Part shown: positions 8,332 to 17,117 of the stretch, piece by piece
Layout of the letters: each line of letters opens with the position of its first letter
Numbering within the stretch: position 1 is the stretch's first letter
NCBI GenBank assembly: GCA_015665415.1
Contig: JADFAE010000007.1
Coordinates: forward strand, 62,001 to 126,000
Length of the DNA stretch: 64,000 bases
From: Roseobacter sp.
GTDB lineage: Bacteria > Pseudomonadota > Alphaproteobacteria > Rhodobacterales > Rhodobacteraceae
Reading direction: 5' to 3'
Notes under the pieces: model-generated
What the model was told of the DNA's origin: nothing
What the model saw: the letters and a program-made list of their open reading frames with translations, nothing else
Database searches by the model: none
Position numbers and translations under genes: made by a program

Positions 8332-9246
8332 ATGCCTCGCTCAGCAAAACAGAAAGTAACAAAGGCGATATTTCCGGTTGCGGGTCTGGGGACGCGGTTT
8401 TTGCCTGCGACCAAATCGGTGCCCAAGGAAATCATGACCCTGGTTGACCGCCCGCTGGTGCAATATGCCATCGACGAGGCGCGCGCGGCCGGCATCAAGG
8501 AGTTCATCTTTGTCACCTCGCGCGGCAAGGGGGCGTTGGAGGACTATTTTGACCACGCCCCGGCGCTGGAGCAGGAGCTGCGCAAAAAGGGCAAGGACGC
8601 GCTGTTGGAGGTGTTGAAAGACACCAATATGGACAGCGGCGCCATCGCCTATATCCGCCAGCACAAGGCCCTGGGCCTGGGCCATGCGGTCTGGTGCGCG
8701 CGCCGTCTGATCGCCAATGAACCCTTTGCGGTGATCCTGCCCGATGACGTGATTGCCGCCGAAAAACCCTGCCTGCAGCAGATGGTCGAAGCCTACGCCG
8801 AGACCGGCGGCAATATGGTGGCAACGATGGAGGCCTCGCCCGAGCAGACCTCCTCTTACGGGGTGCTGGACCCCAGCGCCGGGGCCTCGATCTCGGGGGC
8901 GGTGGTTGCCGCCCGCGGCATGGTGGAAAAGCCGGCACCCGGCACCGCGCCGTCGAACCTGGCGGTGATCGGCCGCTACATCCTGGGGCCCTCGGTGCTG
9001 CGCAATCTCAATCAGATGAAACAGGGGGCGGGTGGCGAAATTCAGCTGACCGATGCCATCGCCGAGGATATCGCCGCCGCGGTGCCAACCCATGGGTTCC
9101 GCTTCAAAGGAGAGCGCTATGACTGCGGCTCCAAGGCCGGGTTCTTGCAGGCCACCGTCGCCTTTGCCCTGTCGCGCCCCGAATTGCGCGAGGATTTGAT
9201 GGGTTACCTCAACCGGTTGACCCCGCAGCGCCAGGCGGCGGAATAA
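8332..9246 (+). CDS. galU: UTP-glucose-1-phosphate uridylyltransferase
   Basis: 304 residues, full length for GalU. The nucleotide-binding motif FPVAGLGTRFLPATK, the DRPLVQYAIDEA block, LPDDV, MVEKP and a GGEIQLTDAI segment are all present. It makes UDP-glucose from UTP and glucose 1-phosphate, and so would supply UDP-glucose and, through GalE elsewhere, UDP-galactose for the mutase at 52998. AAAGG lies about eleven bases before the ATG. Same strand as the sugar transferase, 98 bases downstream. Confidence 0.95.
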   Translation: MPRSAKQKVTKAIFPVAGLGTRFLPATKSVPKEIMTLVDRPLVQYAIDEARAAGIKEFIFVTSRGKGALEDYFDHAPALEQELRKKGKDALLEVLKDTNMDSGAIAYIRQHKALGLGHAVWCARRLIANEPFAVILPDDVIAAEKPCLQQMVEAYAETGGNMVATMEASPEQTSSYGVLDPSAGASISGAVVAARGMVEKPAPGTAPSNLAVIGRYILGPSVLRNLNQMKQGAGGEIQLTDAIAEDIAAAVPTHGFRFKGERYDCGSKAGFLQATVAFALSRPELREDLMGYLNRLTPQRQAAE

Positions 9247-9705
9247 GCCGCCAGGATCTCTGTCCTGAGGCTGATCCGCCATCGGATGAGGGTAAAAATG
9301 CAGCCCCAGGCGGATTGCTTGGGTCAGAGTGCAGGCATCAGAAAATCAAAGTGTATTTTTCGTTAAATTTCAACCATTACGAGAGTAATTCTTCGTGGTT
9401 CTCTTTGCCTATGCCCCTGTCCTGTGCTAGAGGAAGACAATGCAAAAACAAATAGAGTGACGGATATCTGATTTAAAACACGGCCCCGCCAAGCCTATAG
9501 AACCTGCTGCCGCAAACAGGCCTTGCCTCTCCAAACAGTGACATTGGCCAGACCTGGCCAATCACCAAAACACGGGCCGCCATCAGGACGGACCATACCA
9601 TTCTGGCCACATCGATCTGACCGCTGAGGCAGAAATCGCAAATTGCGCCCCGCTATTCGGCCTGCCCGCGCAGGGCTGGGCGCCAAAGCACTGGACCATC
9701 CGGGG
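9247..9705. other. Non-coding region upstream of the dehydratase gene
   Basis: 459 bases without a convincing gene. The centre (9340-9480) is A+T-rich compared with its surroundings and includes a perfect hairpin ATTAC-GAGA-GTAAT at 9376-9389. This is likely a promoter/leader for the 9706 gene; a small RNA cannot be excluded. No clear terminator follows galU. Confidence 0.4.
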
Positions 9706-11580
9706 ATGTTCAACCTGATCAGCGCCTTGTCGCGCAAGCAGAAATCCTACATTTTTCTGGCGATCGACCTCGCCCTGGTGCCGCTGTCGCTGCTGTTCAC
9801 CCTGATTCTGCAGCCCCGGCCCGAGACCGCTGTGGCGACGCTATCCACCCTGCTGCCGGTGCTGCCCTATGTGCTGCTGGCCATGGCCCTGGCCTCGCTG
9901 CGGCTGGGCCTGCCGATGGTGCAGCTCAATGCCTATGAGCGTCACGCCGTGGGGCTGACGGCGCTGGTGGCCAGCTTTACCGCATCCGTGCTGGCGCTGC
10001 TGACCGCCGGGTTTGGCCCCCATCTCAGCCCCGGAACCTATGTGGTTTTTGCCATCAGTCTGATTTTGTTCATGATGGCCATACGGGCCCTGATGCATCA
10101 GGTGGTGCTGATCATCTACCGCCGCGCCAGCCCCCGCTGCCGGGTGCTGATCTACGGGGCGGGCACCACCGGCACCCAGCTGGCCCAGGCGCTGAAATCC
10201 CATGACGGCATCGACCCGGTGGCCTTTGTCGATGACAACAGTTCGCTGCAGGGCATGACCCTGGTCGGGTTGCCGGTCTTTGCCCCAACCGGCATCCAGG
10301 AACTGATGAGCAGCCGCCAGATCAACCGGGTGCTGCTGGCGATGCCCTCGCAAAGCCAGCCCAGGCAGGCGCAGATCATCCAGCGGCTGCAGGCGCTGCA
10401 GCTGGAGGTACAGGCGCTGCCCTCCTTTGCCCAGCTCATTGGCGAAGAGGCGCTGGTCGACAAGCTGACCCCGGTGGCGCCGCAGAGTTTTCTGGGCCGC
10501 GCCGCCCGCACTCTGCCCCTGAACGAAGCCGCCAGCTCCTATGCCGATCGGGTGGTGCTGATTTCCGGCGCCGGGGGCTCGATCGGCTCAGAGCTGTGCC
10601 GCCAGGTGCTGACCTGCCGCCCGCAAAAACTGGTGCTGTTCGAGCTCAGCGAGCTGGCGCTTTACACCGTCCACCAGGAGCTGCTGCAGCTGGCCCGGGG
10701 CAGCGATGTCGAGATCGTGCCGGTGCTGGGCTCGGTCACCGATCCGCGCCAGGTCCGCATGGTGCTGGCCAGCCAGGGCGTGCAGGTGGTGCTGCATGCG
10801 GCCGCCTATAAACATGTGCCTCTGGTCGAGGCCAACCCATTGCCGGGGCTGGCCAATAACGTCTTTGGCACCCAGACCCTGGCCGCGGCCTCGCTCAGCG
10901 CCGGGGTGGAACGTTTCATCCTGATCTCCTCGGACAAGGCGGTGCGCCCAACCAATGTGATGGGCGCCTCCAAACGCCTGGCCGAGCTGGTGCTGCAGGA
11001 TCAGGCCCTGCGCAGTGGTCAGACCATCTTTACCATGGTGCGCTTTGGCAATGTGCTGGGCTCCTCCGGCTCGGTGGTGCCGCTGTTTCAGGATCAGATC
11101 AGTCGCGGCGGCCCGGTGACGGTGACCGATCCGCAGGTGCGGCGCTATTTCATGACCATCTCCGAGGCGGTGCAGCTGGTGCTGCAGGCCGGGGCAGAGG
11201 CCCAGGGCGGCGAGGTCTTCGTGCTTGATATGGGCGAGCCGGTGTCGATCCTGCAGCTGGCCCGGCAAGTGATCGAAAGTGCCGGCCATTCGGTGCGTGA
11301 TGCCGACAATCCGGAGGGTGATATTGCCATTGATATCATCGGGTTGCGCCCCGGCGAAAAACTGGAAGAAGAGCTCAGCCTGACCGGAGAGCTGATCACC
11401 ACCCGCCACCCCAAGATCTTTTGCACCCGCGAAAGCGTGCTGTCGGAGATCGAGGTGGCCGGGGCGCTGCGCGGGCTGCGCCAGGCGGTGGCCGCCGGCG
11501 ATGAGGCCGCTGCGCGCCAGGGTCTGCAGCGTTGGGTCGAAGGCTATGGCAGCCAGGACACAACCCGCAAATCTTCCTGA
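9706..11580 (+). CDS. Membrane nucleotide-sugar 4,6-dehydratase (WbpM/PglF/CapD type)
   Basis: 624 residues from the ATG at 9706. An in-frame start at 9643 lacks better support. About four membrane helices come first, then a CoA-binding-like Rossmann domain (VLIYGAGTTGTQLAQAL), then an SDR catalytic domain with GAGGSIGSELCRQ and SSDKAVRPTNVMGASKR. The residue four before the catalytic lysine is Met, not Tyr. That is the normal state in the large WbpM subfamily and does not indicate loss. These enzymes convert UDP-GlcNAc to a 4-keto-6-deoxy sugar at the inner membrane, the first step to bacillosamine or FucNAc-type residues. Confidence 0.93.
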   Translation: MFNLISALSRKQKSYIFLAIDLALVPLSLLFTLILQPRPETAVATLSTLLPVLPYVLLAMALASLRLGLPMVQLNAYERHAVGLTALVASFTASVLALLTAGFGPHLSPGTYVVFAISLILFMMAIRALMHQVVLIIYRRASPRCRVLIYGAGTTGTQLAQALKSHDGIDPVAFVDDNSSLQGMTLVGLPVFAPTGIQELMSSRQINRVLLAMPSQSQPRQAQIIQRLQALQLEVQALPSFAQLIGEEALVDKLTPVAPQSFLGRAARTLPLNEAASSYADRVVLISGAGGSIGSELCRQVLTCRPQKLVLFELSELALYTVHQELLQLARGSDVEIVPVLGSVTDPRQVRMVLASQGVQVVLHAAAYKHVPLVEANPLPGLANNVFGTQTLAAASLSAGVERFILISSDKAVRPTNVMGASKRLAELVLQDQALRSGQTIFTMVRFGNVLGSSGSVVPLFQDQISRGGPVTVTDPQVRRYFMTISEAVQLVLQAGAEAQGGEVFVLDMGEPVSILQLARQVIESAGHSVRDADNPEGDIAIDIIGLRPGEKLEEELSLTGELITTRHPKIFCTRESVLSEIEVAGALRGLRQAVAAGDEAAARQGLQRWVEGYGSQDTTRKSS

Positions 11581-11736
11581 ATTTCAGACCGGGCGACAGC
11601 CGTGCTGCGTTGATCCCGGCGCGAATTCCATGCTCTAACCGCTGCAACAGCAGACCAGTCCGGTCTGCCCCCGGCATCAAACCACAGGCCTGTTCAGGCC
11701 AGGCCAGTTTGCACAGTAAAAGGCAGTTCCAACCCC

Positions 11737-13959
11737 GTGACCCGCAGCTCTTCCTTCACGTTCCGGATCGCCCTGGGCAGCGCCGCGGTGCTGGCCTGTG
11801 CCGCCTCTGCCACCCTGGCCTGGGGCCCCGAGATCACCCAGGAGGTGCAAAATCCGACCCCCGGCAGCGCCGCAGCCGCGCCCCGGTTCAAGCCGCTGCC
11901 GCCACCCAGTCTCAATTTCTACGGCAGTGCCGGCCTCATCGACATGCCCTCTTCGGAGATGCTGGCGGATGGCACCTATGCGGTGGGCTATTCCTGGTTT
12001 GGCGGCCAAAGCCGCTACAATATCACCTTTCAGGCGCTGCCCTGGCTGTCGGCCTCCTTTCGCTACAACGGCATCCGCAATCTCAACCTCTTTGGCTTTG
12101 ATACCTATTACGACCGTGGCTTTGACGTCCGTGCCCGGCTGTGGCGCGAGGGCAGATACCGCCCCGAGGTCACCATGGGGCTGCAGGATTTTGCCGGCAC
12201 CGGGGTCTATGCGGCGGAATATTTTGTCGCCACCAAACGGTTTCAAACACCGGCCCTGTCGCGGCGCAGCGGGCCCGGCACCCTCAAGGTCTCGGCGGGC
12301 TTGGGCTGGGGGCGGCTGGGCTCTTATGGGGCCATTGGCAATATCGGCGGCAAACGCCCCACATTTGTCGGCGGCTCCACCGGCGGTGAGCTGTCTTATG
12401 ACCAATGGTTTCGCGGTGATTTTGCCCCCTTTGGCGGCATTGAGTGGCAGCCCAACGAACGGCTCAGCCTGAAGGCGGAATATTCCTCCGATGCCTATGT
12501 CACCGAGACCCAGGTCTCTGATGTCTTTGAGCGCAAATCCGCGCTGAACTTTGGCCTCGAGTATCAATATAGCGACCGCACCCGGCTGGGGGCCTATTAT
12601 CTCTATGGCTCCGAGATCGGCTTTAGCGCCCAGTTCCAGCTCAACCCGCGCCAGCCGATTGCCCCGGTGGTGGTGCCCGCCGCCCAGCCGGTGGTGCCGC
12701 GCAGCATCTGGGCCAAAACCCAGGCGCATTGGGGCCAGGGTTGGAGCCAAAGCCAGAGCCAGAAGACGATCTACCGCGATCAGGTGGCTGAGCAGCTGAA
12801 GAAGGATGGGCTGATCCTCGAGGCCATCGATCTGCAGGGCACTGTCGCCGAGGTGCGCTTTCGCAACCCGCGCTATCGCTCCACCACCCAGGCCATGGGC
12901 CGGGTGGCGCGGGTGATGGCCAATTACTTGCCCGCCTCGGTCGAGACCCTGCGCGTCACCCCAGTGCAGGGCGGCATCGGTGTCTCGACCCTGGAGGTGC
13001 GGCGCTCCGATCTGGAGGCGCTGGAATTCGACCCCGAGGCCAGCGCGGCGCTGGTGGCGGTGGCCGGCCTCAGCGAGGCCCGCCCGCTGGCGCAGGACGC
13101 GCTGCATTCGGATGAGCTGTACCCGGCCTTTTCCTTCAGCACCGGCCCCTATACCCGGCCTTCCTATTTTGATCCCTCGCGCCCCTTCCGCATCGATGTC
13201 GGCGTTGATCTCAAGGCCAGCTATGCCCCGGCTCCGGGCTGGATCCTGGCCGGCACCCTGCGCCAGCGCCTGGCCGGCAATACCGCCCAGGGCCGCGCCT
13301 CGAACTCGGTTCTGCCCCATGTGCGCACCGATATCTCCAGCTATGCGCAATATGGCACCACCCTGGAGAACCTGTTTGTAGGCCGGACCTGGAAGCCGGG
13401 ACAGAACCTCTATGCCCGCGCCAATATCGGCCTGTTTGAAACCATGTTTGGTGGTGTCTCCGGCGAAGTGCTGTGGAAGCCGGTGAACAGCCGCCTGGCC
13501 CTCGGCGTCGAGGGCAACTATGTCATCCAGCGCGATTATGATCAGCGCTTTTCCTTCCGGGATTACAAGACCTTCACCGGTCATGCCTCGGCCTATTACG
13601 AGATGGGCAACAACTATATCCTGCAGCTTGATGCCGGGCGCTATCTGGCCGGTGATTATGGCGGCACCGTCAGCATCGACCGGGTGTTCAACAATGGCTG
13701 GAAAGTGGGTGGTTTTTTCACCCTGACCAATGTCTCGGCCGCGGATTTTGGCGAGGGCTCCTTTGACAAGGGCTTTCGCTTCACCATGCCGCTGGACTGG
13801 ATGCTGGGCAAACCCAGCCGCCGCGGCTTTGGTCTCACCATCCGGCCCACCCAGCGCGACGGCGGTCAGCGGGTTGCGGTGCCGGGCCGGCTTTATGGCG
13901 GCATCCGCGCCAGCCACCGCGCCAGCCTGCAGGATCAAGCCGCGAGGTTCTGGGAATGA
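11737..13959 (+). CDS. yjbH: YjbH-family outer-membrane exopolysaccharide protein
   Basis: 740 residues starting at a GTG, with a signal peptide (ALGSAAVLACAASATLA). The mature start NFYGSAGLIDMPSSEMLADGTYAVGYSWFGG is the signature of the YjbH/DUF940 family. The rest is rich in aromatic-ended beta strands and duplicated barrel-like halves around a central periplasmic segment (QVAEQLKKDGLILEAIDLQG). In E. coli the yjbEFGH operon is linked to exopolysaccharide production; YjbH is thought to be an outer-membrane barrel. Its last four bases overlap the start of the yjbF-like gene. A Q/S-rich stretch (WGQGWSQSQSQK) lies mid-protein. Confidence 0.88.
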   Translation: MTRSSSFTFRIALGSAAVLACAASATLAWGPEITQEVQNPTPGSAAAAPRFKPLPPPSLNFYGSAGLIDMPSSEMLADGTYAVGYSWFGGQSRYNITFQALPWLSASFRYNGIRNLNLFGFDTYYDRGFDVRARLWREGRYRPEVTMGLQDFAGTGVYAAEYFVATKRFQTPALSRRSGPGTLKVSAGLGWGRLGSYGAIGNIGGKRPTFVGGSTGGELSYDQWFRGDFAPFGGIEWQPNERLSLKAEYSSDAYVTETQVSDVFERKSALNFGLEYQYSDRTRLGAYYLYGSEIGFSAQFQLNPRQPIAPVVVPAAQPVVPRSIWAKTQAHWGQGWSQSQSQKTIYRDQVAEQLKKDGLILEAIDLQGTVAEVRFRNPRYRSTTQAMGRVARVMANYLPASVETLRVTPVQGGIGVSTLEVRRSDLEALEFDPEASAALVAVAGLSEARPLAQDALHSDELYPAFSFSTGPYTRPSYFDPSRPFRIDVGVDLKASYAPAPGWILAGTLRQRLAGNTAQGRASNSVLPHVRTDISSYAQYGTTLENLFVGRTWKPGQNLYARANIGLFETMFGGVSGEVLWKPVNSRLALGVEGNYVIQRDYDQRFSFRDYKTFTGHASAYYEMGNNYILQLDAGRYLAGDYGGTVSIDRVFNNGWKVGGFFTLTNVSAADFGEGSFDKGFRFTMPLDWMLGKPSRRGFGLTIRPTQRDGGQRVAVPGRLYGGIRASHRASLQDQAARFWE

Positions 13960-14738
13960 GCATGCAGATTACATGGGCCTTTGGCTGGGCAAAATGGGCC
14001 TTTGGCCGGCGGGCAGCCTGTACCCTCGGGCTTGTGCTTCTTGCCGCCTGCGCCAAGGGGCCGGGCGAACCCAGCGCCGAAGTCGAGCTGTCCCAGGCCA
14101 TCGGCCAGGTCATCCGCCAGAGACTGGCGCCCAAGCCCGAGCCCCTGGTGCTGACCCGGGCCATGTTGGACGCGCAGGCGGTGCCACATCTGGAGGTCGT
14201 GCTCGAAGATCAGGAACTGACCGGCTATCTTGGTCTGCTGTTGTCGCGGCGCGATGATCTGCCCGGCGAGATCACCCATTGGAGCGCGGCCGATGGCACC
14301 GCGCTGATCTTTCGCAACGGCATGCTGATCGCCAGTCGCGGGATGGCGGACAATCTGCTGTCGGCGGAGGTTGCCGCCAAGGGGTTGCAGCCAGGTCCGG
14401 CCCATGGTGGTCAGCGCAGCTATCAGCTGCGCAGCGGCGATTTCAGCGCCCGGCAGGTGGTTCTTGCCTGTGTCCTGCAGGATCTCGGCCCCGCCACCCT
14501 GGAGATCGTCGAGCAGAGCTATCCCACCCGCCACCTGCAGGAGCGCTGTGAAAGCCAGGCCGCCGGAGCCGCGCCAAAAATTGTCATCAATGAGTACTGG
14601 ATCGATTCTCAGCCACGCCCGCCCTCCGGGCCCCAGACTGATTATCTGGCCCGGCATCAGACCAGGCTGGTGCGCCAATCGCGGCAATGGGCCGGGCCGG
14701 GCCTGGGGTATCTGCGCATTCGCGACCTCTCAAGCTGA
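13956..14738 (+). CDS. yjbF: YjbF/GfcB-family lipoprotein
   Basis: 260 residues, overlapping yjbH by four bases (ATGA). The N-terminus is a lipoprotein signal (LGLVLLAACAKG). The body matches the YjbF/GfcB family in length and in its end, FRNGMLIASRGMADNLLS through the C-terminal INEYWID segment. In E. coli, GfcB and YjbF belong to group 4 capsule and Yjb exopolysaccharide operons and are placed in the periplasm or outer membrane. Its partner here is the YjbH-like protein. No yjbG-like gene is visible next to it. Confidence 0.85.
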   Translation: MSMQITWAFGWAKWAFGRRAACTLGLVLLAACAKGPGEPSAEVELSQAIGQVIRQRLAPKPEPLVLTRAMLDAQAVPHLEVVLEDQELTGYLGLLLSRRDDLPGEITHWSAADGTALIFRNGMLIASRGMADNLLSAEVAAKGLQPGPAHGGQRSYQLRSGDFSARQVVLACVLQDLGPATLEIVEQSYPTRHLQERCESQAAGAAPKIVINEYWIDSQPRPPSGPQTDYLARHQTRLVRQSRQWAGPGLGYLRIRDLSS

Positions 14739-14821
14739 GTGTTTTTGCCACAGATTTGAATTTTTCACGCTGTGTTTGGGCAAAAAACCATTTCTCAAGC
14801 AATTCCTCTCTATTCCTTGCG

Positions 14822-14850
14822 TTGAAATAGACCCGCAGCTCGCCTAGAGT
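14822..14850 (+). promoter_or_regulatory. Sigma-70-like promoter of the yjbE-like gene
   Basis: TTGAAA at 14822-14827, then 17 bases, then TAGAGT at 14845-14850, 34 bases before the ATG at 14885. The match is good at -35 and fair at -10. A separate promoter would let this small abundant protein be made independently of yjbHF. Confidence 0.5.
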
Positions 14851-14884
14851 TCTGACAAGCACCTTTCCAATGGAGATTTGGATT

Positions 14885-15178
14885 ATGAAAAAGATCTTTG
14901 CAGCCCTGGCCGTGACCGCCCTTAGCGCAACCGGCGCACTTGCCCAGGACATCGACGAAGCAGCCGTCGACCCGACCATCACCAACCAGGCAGTTCCCGG
15001 TGCAGGTGTCGGCGCGGGTGCCGGTGGCGGCGGTCTGGGTGTAGGCGGCGGCCTGGGTGCAGGTCTTGGCGCTGGCGGTCTGGCCGCAGCGGGTCTGGGT
15101 CTTGCGGTTGTTGCGGGTATCGCAGGCAACAGCGATGATGCGACCACAACAACCACGACAACCACAACAACCAACTAA
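14885..15178 (+). CDS. yjbE: YjbE-like small secreted Gly-rich protein with poly-Thr tail
   Basis: 97 residues from the ATG at 14885 with GGAG eight bases upstream. A classic signal peptide (AALAVTALSATGALA) is followed by a Gly/Ala/Val/Leu-rich region of about 45 residues and an end of ten threonines and one asparagine. E. coli YjbE and GfcA are also tiny secreted Gly-rich proteins with a Thr-rich tail, so I assign it by architecture and neighbourhood rather than alignment. The order H-F-E is the reverse of E. coli E-F-G-H. A terminator follows directly. Confidence 0.7.
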   Translation: MKKIFAALAVTALSATGALAQDIDEAAVDPTITNQAVPGAGVGAGAGGGGLGVGGGLGAGLGAGGLAAAGLGLAVVAGIAGNSDDATTTTTTTTTTN

Positions 15179-15235
15179 GCAGAGCGCACTCCTAGGTTGG
15201 GAGGTCCGCCGGTTTCTGTGGCGATTGAAACGTTC

Positions 15236-15266
15236 AAAACGGGTCTTGGCGGGCCCGTTTTCTTTT
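15236..15266 (+). terminator. Rho-independent terminator after yjbE-like gene
   Basis: AAAACGGG at 15236-15243 pairs with CCCGTTTT at 15254-15261, followed by CTTTT. It begins 58 bases after the stop codon and closes the yjb group. Confidence 0.85.
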
Positions 15267-15333
15267 GCTGTGCTGCCCCACGCAAAATTCCGCCCAACGC
15301 CGCCGCCACCGCTCTGGCAGTGCGGGCCCAGTA

Positions 15334-15359
15334 CGTTATGATCCCCTGCGTTATGATCC
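15334..15359. repeat. CGTTATGATCC direct repeat upstream of glmM
   Basis: CGTTATGATCC occurs at 15334-15344 and again at 15349-15359, a 15-base period, about 100 bases before the glmM start codon. It may be a regulator site or a slippage product. Confidence 0.35.
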
Positions 15360-15459
15360 GGTGCTTTGTACCCCGGGCCACACCTGCGGATCCGCCCAGA
15401 CTTGCTCTCTCATAGGCCTGCCCTCATCATAGGCCCGCCCCCTTATAGGACTGAAACAC

Positions 15460-16803
15460 ATGCGCAAATTCTTTGGCACCGACGGGGTACGCGGGACCGC
15501 CAATATCTACCCGATGACCGCGGATATGGCCCTGCGCATCGGCGCCGCTGTTGGACGCTATTTCCGCCGCGAAACGGGCGGGGTGCACCGGGTGGTGATC
15601 GGTAAGGATACCCGGTTGTCGGGCTATATGTTCGAGAATGCGCTCACCGCCGGGCTCACATCCACCGGCATGAATGTGCTGCTCTTGGGACCGGTGCCAA
15701 CCCCGGCGGTGGGGCTGATGACCCGTTCGATGCGCGCCGACCTCGGGGTGATGATCTCTGCCAGCCACAACCCGGCCCAGGACAATGGCATCAAGTTCTT
15801 TGGCCCCGATGGCTTCAAACTCTCAGATCAGGCCGAAGCAGAGATCGAGGCCCTGATCGAGACCGGAGTGGAACCGGCCCAGGCCCAGAACATCGGCCAT
15901 GCCAAGCGCATTGATGACGCCCGTTTTCGCTATGGTGAGAGGGTGAAATCCTCGCTGCCACGCGGCATTCGCCTGGATGGGCTCAAGGTGGTGCTGGACT
16001 GTGCCAATGGCGCCGCCCATCGCACCGCACCAGAGGTGTTGTGGGAGCTGGGTGCCGATGTGGTGCCGCTTGGCGTCGCCCCCAATGGCAACAATATCAA
16101 CCTGGGCTGCGGCTCGACCCAGCCCGAAGCGGCGGCGGCGGCGGTGGTGGCCCATGGGGCTGATGTCGGCATTTGTCTGGATGGGGACGCCGATCGGGTG
16201 ATCATGATCGACGAGACTGGCCAGGTCGCCGATGGCGATCAGCTGATGGCGCTGCTGGCCAGTCGCTGGGCCGAAGCTGGCAGCCTGACCGGCAAGACCC
16301 TGGTCGCAACCGTGATGTCGAACCTCGGGCTCGAACGACATCTGGCCAGCCAGGGGCTGCGGCTGGAACGCACTGCGGTGGGGGATCGCTACGTGGTGGA
16401 GCGGATGCGCGCGGGCGGCTTCAACCTCGGTGGCGAACAATCCGGCCATATCGTGATGAGCGATCACGCCACCACCGGCGATGGGCTGATGGCCGGGCTG
16501 CACATGCTGGCCGCCATGGTGGAGACGGGCCGCAAAGCCTCCGATCTGCTGACTCAGTTCACCCCGGTGCCACAGCTGTTGCAGAATCTGCGCTTTGCCG
16601 AAGGCAAGGCCCCGCTCGAGGCCGCTTCGGTGCAGACAGCGATCAAATCCGCCGAAGTGGCTCTGGCCGGCAAGGGCCGCCTGCTGATCCGCAAATCCGG
16701 CACCGAAGCGCTGATCCGGGTGATGGCCGAATGCGAGGACGAGACCCTGCTCAATACAGTGGTGGGTGAAGTTGCCGCCGCAGTTGAGGCCGCCGCCGAC
16801 TAA
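15460..16803 (+). CDS. glmM: Phosphoglucosamine mutase
   Basis: 447 residues, full length. The start [13 protein letters not shown], the phospho-serine loop [17 protein letters not shown], the metal loop GDADR and the phosphate-binding end [15 protein letters not shown] mark an alpha-D-phosphohexomutase of the GlmM subfamily. It converts glucosamine 6-phosphate to glucosamine 1-phosphate for UDP-GlcNAc, the substrate of the dehydratase at 9706. GlmM is essential and usually chromosomal, often beside folP or ftsH. Here it sits among exopolysaccharide genes, so it may be a second copy dedicated to polysaccharide supply, unless this window is chromosomal. Confidence 0.95.
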   Translation: MRKFFGTDGVRGTANIYPMTADMALRIGAAVGRYFRRETGGVHRVVIGKDTRLSGYMFENALTAGLTSTGMNVLLLGPVPTPAVGLMTRSMRADLGVMISASHNPAQDNGIKFFGPDGFKLSDQAEAEIEALIETGVEPAQAQNIGHAKRIDDARFRYGERVKSSLPRGIRLDGLKVVLDCANGAAHRTAPEVLWELGADVVPLGVAPNGNNINLGCGSTQPEAAAAAVVAHGADVGICLDGDADRVIMIDETGQVADGDQLMALLASRWAEAGSLTGKTLVATVMSNLGLERHLASQGLRLERTAVGDRYVVERMRAGGFNLGGEQSGHIVMSDHATTGDGLMAGLHMLAAMVETGRKASDLLTQFTPVPQLLQNLRFAEGKAPLEAASVQTAIKSAEVALAGKGRLLIRKSGTEALIRVMAECEDETLLNTVVGEVAAAVEAAAD

Positions 16804-16836
16804 AGTCCGGTCCCGCACGCACCACTCCTGCACCAA

Positions 16837-16992
16837 GAGGGGGCCTTGCCCCCTCGCGCCAAAGCGCTCACCCCCAGGATATTTTCAGCCAAATGAAGAC
16901 CCAAAGGAAGGTCCCCGTTTCATTTGGCCCCAAATATCCCGGGGGGTGAGGTCCGGTCCGCCAGAGGCGGCAAAGCGTCCACAGGACGCTTT
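16837..16992. repeat. Cluster of intergenic inverted repeats
   Basis: Three elements lie in tandem: a hairpin GAGGGGGC-CTT-GCCCCCTC (16837-16855); a ~31-bp imperfect inverted repeat whose arms run 16867-16897 and 16919-16950 and carry CTCACCCCC, GGATATTT and CCAAATGAA; and a perfect hairpin AAAGCGTCC-ACA-GGACGCTTT (16972-16992). Elements with CCCCC-GGATATTT arms are dispersed between genes in many Rhodobacterales genomes, probably as REP-like or terminator sequences. Confidence 0.6.
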
Positions 16993-17054
16993 GAGGAGTG
17001 AACGGGGCAGAGCCCCATAAGGCCGGGGGCCGGGCGCGTCTTTCTTCGATACTG

Positions 17055-17093
17055 AAAAGCCGTCGCTCAGAGGTTCTCCCAGCGACGGCTTTT
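17055..17093. terminator. Bidirectional terminator between glmM and the helicase gene
   Basis: AAAAGCCGTCGCT pairs perfectly with AGCGACGGCTTTT around a 13-base loop. The A and T ends allow termination from either side. It lies between two convergent genes, 24 bases after the helicase stop codon. Confidence 0.85.
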
Positions 17094-17117
17094 CATTTGT
17101 TTTCCAATCTTGGGCGC

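Noticed and set aside
9706-11580. Possible loss of activity in the dehydratase because the catalytic Tyr is Met
   Set aside because: Met at this place is normal in the WbpM/PglF-type membrane dehydratases.
11677-13938. Minus-strand open frame opposite the yjbH-like gene
   Set aside because: High-GC shadow; the plus strand has a signal peptide, YjbH signature and coupled downstream gene.
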